A program made the translations under genes and the position numbers. Below, piece after piece: positions 60,131 to 64,000 of a stretch of DNA of 64,000 nucleotides. Source of the DNA: Priestia megaterium NBRC 15308 = ATCC 14581 (lineage in GTDB: Bacteria; Bacillota; Bacilli; Bacillales; Bacillaceae_H); NCBI RefSeq assembly GCF_000832985.1, contig NZ_CP009920.1, forward strand, positions 620,001 to 684,000, written 5' to 3'. Positions within the stretch are counted from its first letter, which is position 1. Every line of letters begins with the position of its first letter. The notes below the pieces were generated by a model. That model saw only the letters and a list, made by a program, of their open reading frames with translations. It made no database searches and had not been told where the DNA came from.

Positions 60131-60158
60131 AAAAAAGAACCACTGAACAATTCAGCGG
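60131..60158 (-). terminator. Attenuator-like terminator inside the operon
   Basis: Stem CCGCTGAA/TTCAGTGG with loop TTG followed by TTCTTTTTTT on the minus strand, in the 44-bp gap between the dehydrogenase and the last glycosyltransferase. It could lower expression of the last gene. Confidence 0.6.
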
Positions 60159-60160
60159 CT

Positions 60161-61384
60161 TCATTCATTTAAAATACCTCTTGTATCCACAACTTTTTTT
60201 GCGTATTTTACAATCGACCAATCGATTTGACTGTGATCGGTTAACACAAGTACAACATCGCTTTTTTTAACTTCTTCTTTTGTCAGCGGGACAGAGAAAT
60301 ACACTTGCTTATTTAATATAACGGAGTCAATGTAAGGGTCATGATACGTCAGCTCATATCCTTTTGCTAAAAGACCTTCACATACCGTCAGCGCCGGCGA
60401 TTCACGCATATCATTTACGTCTTTTTTATACGCCATGCCTACAACAAACACGCGTTTCTCATTTGCTGCGAGCTGCTTTTCAACACGTCTAATTACTTTA
60501 TTTGGCATTTCTTCATTAATATGATGAGCAGCTTCAATAAGTTCGCTTGTTAACCCATTTTGCTTTAGTTTCCATAAAAAATAAAGCGGATCAACGGGTA
60601 TGCAGTGTCCTCCAATTCCGGGACCTGGATAATACGGTGTGAACCCAAACGGCTTAGTAGATGCCGCCTGTAAGACCTCATGAAAATCAATCCCTAATTC
60701 CTCACACAGTTCATTTGTTTCATTCACCAACGAAATATTGACAAGGCGCTGAATGTTTTCAAACAGCTTGCACATTTCCGCTACTTTTGGAGAAGAAACA
60801 GGTACGACTTGCTGAAAAATACTTTCATAAAACGTCTGCACGTGATAAAGGCAGTCTTTGCTGTAGCCGCTAATCACTTTTGGAATATACTCAATGTCGT
60901 ACGACTTGTTTGCTGGATCGACTCGCTCTGGAGAATAAGCTAAATAAAAATCAACTCCTGCTTGCAAATCAGACTCCTTTAAAATAGGTAAAACGACTTC
61001 TTCCAGCGTGCCTGGATAGGTAGAGCTTTCATAAATAACGGTTTGTCCTTTTACCATATATTCTTTCAAAAACGTAGATGCGCTAATAACGGGTCCTAAG
61101 TCCGGATTATGATTCTCTGTAATAGGAGTTGGCACGGTCACCACTACATAATCGCATGCTTGAAATGCGGAAATACCTTTTTTTAATTCATATGCTTGAA
61201 AGTTTTTCTCTCTTTGAATCACATCATTACGTACGTCTGGAATATAGCTTTTTCCTTGTTTTAGCGCTTCAATTTTTGGAACGTCAATATCAAGTCCAAT
61301 CACGGTGTAGTTTTTCTTAGCAAACAAAAGAGCAAGCGGCAGTCCTACATACCCTAGACCAATAACGGCAACTTTTTTATTCAT
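60161..61384 (-). CDS. Nucleotide-sugar 6-dehydrogenase (UDP-GlcNAc/UDP-Glc DH family)
   Basis: This 407-aa enzyme makes a UDP-uronic acid with two NAD+. It has the Rossmann motif VAVIGLGYVGLPLALLFA, VVVTVPTPI, the YESSTYPGT substrate loop, FENIQRLVNISLVNE with the active-site Lys preceding it, and catalytic Cys261 in GPGIGGHCIPVDP. The length and the TPTPITENHNPDL pattern fit the UDP-GlcNAc 6-dehydrogenase (WbpA) branch, though UDP-Glc is possible. It overlaps the upstream glycosyltransferase stop codon. It should supply the acidic sugar used by the neighbouring transferases. Confidence 0.9.
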   Translation of the reverse strand: MNKKVAVIGLGYVGLPLALLFAKKNYTVIGLDIDVPKIEALKQGKSYIPDVRNDVIQREKNFQAYELKKGISAFQACDYVVVTVPTPITENHNPDLGPVISASTFLKEYMVKGQTVIYESSTYPGTLEEVVLPILKESDLQAGVDFYLAYSPERVDPANKSYDIEYIPKVISGYSKDCLYHVQTFYESIFQQVVPVSSPKVAEMCKLFENIQRLVNISLVNETNELCEELGIDFHEVLQAASTKPFGFTPYYPGPGIGGHCIPVDPLYFLWKLKQNGLTSELIEAAHHINEEMPNKVIRRVEKQLAANEKRVFVVGMAYKKDVNDMRESPALTVCEGLLAKGYELTYHDPYIDSVILNKQVYFSVPLTKEEVKKSDVVLVLTDHSQIDWSIVKYAKKVVDTRGILNE

Positions 61385-62909
61385 TCTTCAACACCTCAAA
61401 CAAAAGATCATGTCTTCGTATGTCCGGAAGAAATTCGCCTCTTTCGCTAGTTTGGCTAATATAGTACGCCATGGCCTCTACATAATCTCCTAGAATTCGC
61501 TGAGTTGATGCTGCTAGACCTTTGACTTTCATATGCTCTTTTCGAATCCGGTTCGTTCGCGCCACATCTACAAAATGAACAGGATGAACCGTAAAGCCGT
61601 ACATGATACTTTTTAATTGAAATAAAGGTGGAATGATAAGAGAATCATAGCCCACTTTCTCCATTACATCCCGTTTAATTACATGTGGAATCGCCGTTGT
61701 TGTATTAATCGTTAAATCAGGACGTTTACAGACAAGGTTCAGAAAATATTTCGCAGCACTTACCGAGTGAATAGGATGCACTTCGTCAAGCAGACATTCT
61801 AAATTATTAAGCGCTACATCAATGCCTTGGTCAGCTGCTTCTAAAAACCGCCGTAAATCTTCCGCGGAAATCACAATGTCTCCATCTATGAACAAGCAAA
61901 TCTCACCGCTGCTGTACATCGCACCGATTGCTCGAGGTACGTTATGCCCAAGCCGCTGCTTGTAATGAAGAACAGTAGCACCCTCTTCAATTGCTCGCTT
62001 AACCGTCACTTCGTCTGCTCCGTTGGCAACCACAATGATTTCTTCCACTCCGGCTTTTTTTACTTCTTTAATAACGTTTGCAATCGTTTCTTTTTCTTCA
62101 CCTACTGGAATAACAGCACTGTACTTAACGCCTGCTTTCCGCTTCACGCTTGGTGTATAAGAGGAAACAACGTCTCGATTTCGATCGCCGTCTGTTAGTC
62201 CGCCTCTTATGCCTTTTTCTTCGATAAGATGAGCTAACGCTTTAATGTGATCTCCAATAATATAATTAGTGGAAATAGGAAAAGGTGAATTGGTAGGAAT
62301 TGTTTTGTGGGTGGTTCTAATCTTATTTGTATAAATAACGTCTGAAGAACACGGTGCAACGATTGACATTCCTTTTAAAAGAGCAATCGTTTGAGCGAGC
62401 GGGGGATGAGCTAAATTCTCATATCCAATTTCCGCAGCCGATGTTTTTTTTATGGCATGAGGAATGGCTGTTAATGCTTGAACGGATAAATCTTCACGCT
62501 GTAAGCATAAGTTCAGCATGTATTTCGCAATGGAAACAGAATGAGGACGCACCTTTCGTTTCATAATCCACGTAAGGTCGTTTAACGCTATATCATGACC
62601 GGTTTCTATAGCCTTCGTATATTTCATCAGCTCCTCATGAGGAACCGCTATATCTCCGTCCAAAAAAAGCAAAATGTCTCCTTTTGCTTTTTTAGCCCCA
62701 ATGGCTCTTCCGATATTAATGCCAAGAGCTTCCTCATAATAAATGACGCGGCAGCCTGCATCCTCGGCTATTGCCTTAGTTGCGTCACTAGATCCATTTA
62801 CTACGACAATAATCTCAAACGGCTTTATTTTTTGAGCTTCTTTAAGCACCGGTAATAATGAATCTTCTTCGTTACAGGCTGGAATAATCACTGATACTTT
62901 CAAACTCAC
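61377..62909 (-). CDS. Double-module GT2 glycosyltransferase
   Basis: This 510-aa protein is built as the gene at 58695: module 1 VSVIIPACNEEDSLLPVL with LFLDGDIAV, module 2 YSAVIPVGEEKETIANVI with LFIDGDIVI, starting near residue 265. Both modules have the LTAIPHAIK / TTAIPHVIK motif and a late TNRIR or TNKIR segment. So the two genes hold four homologous modules. GTG start at 62909 overlaps the DUF2642-like stop codon (GTGA); a TTG at 62903 is an alternative. No membrane helices, so it acts in the cytoplasm or at the membrane face. Confidence 0.85.
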   Translation of the reverse strand: MSLKVSVIIPACNEEDSLLPVLKEAQKIKPFEIIVVVNGSSDATKAIAEDAGCRVIYYEEALGINIGRAIGAKKAKGDILLFLDGDIAVPHEELMKYTKAIETGHDIALNDLTWIMKRKVRPHSVSIAKYMLNLCLQREDLSVQALTAIPHAIKKTSAAEIGYENLAHPPLAQTIALLKGMSIVAPCSSDVIYTNKIRTTHKTIPTNSPFPISTNYIIGDHIKALAHLIEEKGIRGGLTDGDRNRDVVSSYTPSVKRKAGVKYSAVIPVGEEKETIANVIKEVKKAGVEEIIVVANGADEVTVKRAIEEGATVLHYKQRLGHNVPRAIGAMYSSGEICLFIDGDIVISAEDLRRFLEAADQGIDVALNNLECLLDEVHPIHSVSAAKYFLNLVCKRPDLTINTTTAIPHVIKRDVMEKVGYDSLIIPPLFQLKSIMYGFTVHPVHFVDVARTNRIRKEHMKVKGLAASTQRILGDYVEAMAYYISQTSERGEFLPDIRRHDLLFEVLKNE

Positions 62910-63106
62910 TCAACTCCGCTGAAAATTCGAACATACGTGATGGCTACTAGTGGAATGGTTACGTCCGTTGGCTCACCATATGAGCTTGATGTACGTACAA
63001 CAGCCGCTGCATCCGTAACAGCAAGCAGTGTTCCATTAATAACGTCAATAGCTGTGATGATTTGCACAAATGAGCCAACATTTTCTCGTAATGTATCTTG
63101 AAACAT
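62906..63106 (-). CDS. DUF2642-like small protein
   Basis: A 66-aa beta-rich protein (VINGTLLAVTDAAAVVRTS, then DVTIPLVAITYVRIF) resembling the small LSm-like beta barrels annotated DUF2642 in Bacillus, several of which are linked to the spore coat. AAGGAGAG lies 6 nt upstream of the ATG. It overlaps the following glycosyltransferase by 4 bp and is homologous to the C-terminal part of the gene upstream. It may be the acceptor or an assembly factor for the sugars; that is inference. Confidence 0.68.
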   Translation of the reverse strand: MFQDTLRENVGSFVQIITAIDVINGTLLAVTDAAAVVRTSSSYGEPTDVTIPLVAITYVRIFSGVE

Positions 63107-63124
63107 ACTTTTCTCTCCTTTCGT

Positions 63125-63472
63125 TTAAGCGCCTTGAATAGTAACAATGCTTGTAAATGGAAGTAATACTGTTGATGTTGGAGACTCTACTAATTCTAAA
63201 TAATCATCTCCTACAAATGTCACGACACCTTCTAGTGGACCAGCCGTTGTTTCAATCACAACTTCTTTTCCGATATACTGCTCGGCAATTTCTTTAAAAG
63301 GTGATTCTTGAGATTCTTTAATAATACTTATTACGTATTCTTTGAACGTGTCAGAATAAACGACTTCTTCTACTGCTTTCTTTGTGTTTTCCTGAATAAA
63401 TTCAGCAAATCGATTTGAAAACAACAGGTGTTTTATCTTTTCTATATAGCGACGGTAACAACAAAAAAACAT
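63125..63472 (-). CDS. DUF2642-like protein with helical N-terminus
   Basis: A 115-aa protein: a basic, Cys-containing start, a helical stretch (residues 20-60) and a C-terminal beta domain (VVIETTAGPLEGVVTFVGDD, then STVLLPFTSIVTI) like the next gene. AAAGGAGG lies 9 nt before the ATG. It opens the operon; the promoter should lie in 63473-63677, but no sigma-K or sigma-A promoter could be assigned with confidence. Function unknown. Confidence 0.68.
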   Translation of the reverse strand: MFFCCYRRYIEKIKHLLFSNRFAEFIQENTKKAVEEVVYSDTFKEYVISIIKESQESPFKEIAEQYIGKEVVIETTAGPLEGVVTFVGDDYLELVESPTSTVLLPFTSIVTIQGA

Positions 63473-63677
63473 AAAGTTTGTTCCTCCTTTTTATACTGTT
63501 ATCCCTTCAAATTACCTACAACAATTGACGTAACCTAAGAGATTACTTTATCAATATATACAAGCTTTATCAGAAAGGTGACAGAACTTTTATTATATTT
63601 CCATACAAATACGCACATGACTAGCCCGTTTTGCATATGATTACTTCCTACTTCCTCCTACCTACTGAAACCTAAAC

Positions 63678-63709
63678 AAAAAAAAGACAAAGCTCCTAAG
63701 CTTTGTCTT
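63678..63709 (-). terminator. Intrinsic terminator
   Basis: 11-bp stem AAGACAAAGCT/AGCTTTGTCTT followed on the minus strand by TTTTTTTG; ends the NlpC/P60 gene at the right edge. Confidence 0.85.
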
Positions 63710-63731
63710 GTCTTATCTATTAAATGAAGAA

Positions 63732-64000
63732 TCAGTTGGCTGCAATACGCTTTGCTCCTATATAGCGCTCTTTCCAATAGCTTGAATTTTTATCGCTAAT
63801 TGTCACGCCTTTAGAAGACGATGCGTTAATAAATTTTCCGTCTCCAAGATAAATGCCTGCATGAGAAGGGCCTTCTTTGTACGTTTCAAAGAACACAAGA
63901 TCTCCTACCTGCGGTTCACTTACATTTTCACCTGATTTATAGATATCTTCAACCGTTCTGGGAATATCAACGCCTACGCTTTCTTTATATACATACTGAA
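63732..64000 (-). CDS. NlpC/P60 peptidase C-terminal part (5' end cut by window edge)
   Basis: The visible 89 residues are the second half of an NlpC/P60 domain: [16 protein letters not shown] follows directly on the missing FDCSGF motif, then [20 protein letters not shown] with the catalytic His and [10 protein letters not shown], ending in GAKRIAAN. The residues match an active peptidase. The break lies right after the Cys codon region. The fragment complements the one at the left edge (see findings). Confidence 0.88.
   Translation of the reverse strand, partial: QYVYKESVGVDIPRTVEDIYKSGENVSEPQVGDLVFFETYKEGPSHAGIYLGDGKFINASSSKGVTISDKNSSYWKERYIGAKRIAAN

Noticed and set aside
1-64000. Phage, integrative element or plasmid backbone
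   Set aside because: No integrase, transposase, replication, partition or phage structural gene was found; the edge match between NlpC fragments alone is not enough.

Overview
The window looks like chromosome from a low-GC, endospore-forming Bacillaceae, most likely Priestia (Bacillus) megaterium or a close relative. The signs are AT-rich intergenic DNA, strong AAGGAGG-type ribosome binding sites, frequent GTG and TTG starts, and sporulation genes (a SigH-type sigma factor, SpoIIP, a YjcZ-type peptide). There is also a CYP109-family P450 that closely matches what I remember of CYP109E1 from B. megaterium. No rRNA, tRNA, CRISPR array, phage or transposase gene was seen, and no replication or partition gene that would mark a plasmid. 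The species call is inference.

Layout. 1-6.4 kb: an NlpC/P60 protein cut by the left edge, an MFS exporter with its MarR regulator, a SigH paralogue, a cold-shock protein and small proteins. 6.7-12.7 kb: two amino-acid permeases divergent from a proline degradation pair (P5C dehydrogenase, proline dehydrogenase). 12.8-18.3 kb: small conserved proteins, a SpoIIP paralogue and a PAS-GGDEF-EAL protein. 18.7-21.2 kb: a PNAG-type exopolysaccharide operon whose glycosyltransferase has an in-frame TGA. 21.5-24.7 kb: ferritin, a protein of four AbrB-like repeats and a methyltransferase. 24.8-36.5 kb: stress and efflux genes, including two MerR regulators whose targets have 19-bp-spacer promoters, and a short GC-rich MITE-like element at 30.2 kb. 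36.5-41.9 kb: a GH32 sucrase, a YtxH protein, a lipoprotein and a patatin-like lipase. 42-46.8 kb: a complete Bce/Yxd-type module against antimicrobial peptides. 47.1-53.8 kb: a squalene/phytoene synthase-like enzyme, a FUSC exporter, the persulfide sensor CstR, a NucA-ComJ competence pair and HelD. 54-58.6 kb: a 41-aa hydrophobic peptide, HxlR and CGNR regulators, an HPP protein, the P450 and a DoxX protein. 58.7-63.5 kb: a five-gene operon of two DUF2642-like proteins, two double-module GT2 glycosyltransferases and a nucleotide-sugar dehydrogenase, probably glycosylating a spore or cell-surface structure. The right edge cuts another NlpC/P60 gene.

How the genes work together. Several sets are self-contained switches: sensor plus operator plus target (MarR/MFS, MerR/aldo-keto reductase, MerR/CPBP/MFS, CstR with an operator in its own promoter, YxdJK/YxdLM). 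The GGDEF-EAL gene lies beside the PNAG operon, whose PgaCD homologues in E. coli are c-di-GMP controlled. The two edge fragments are complementary halves of one tandem NlpC/P60 protein lacking only about 12 nt between them, an oddity listed in the findings.
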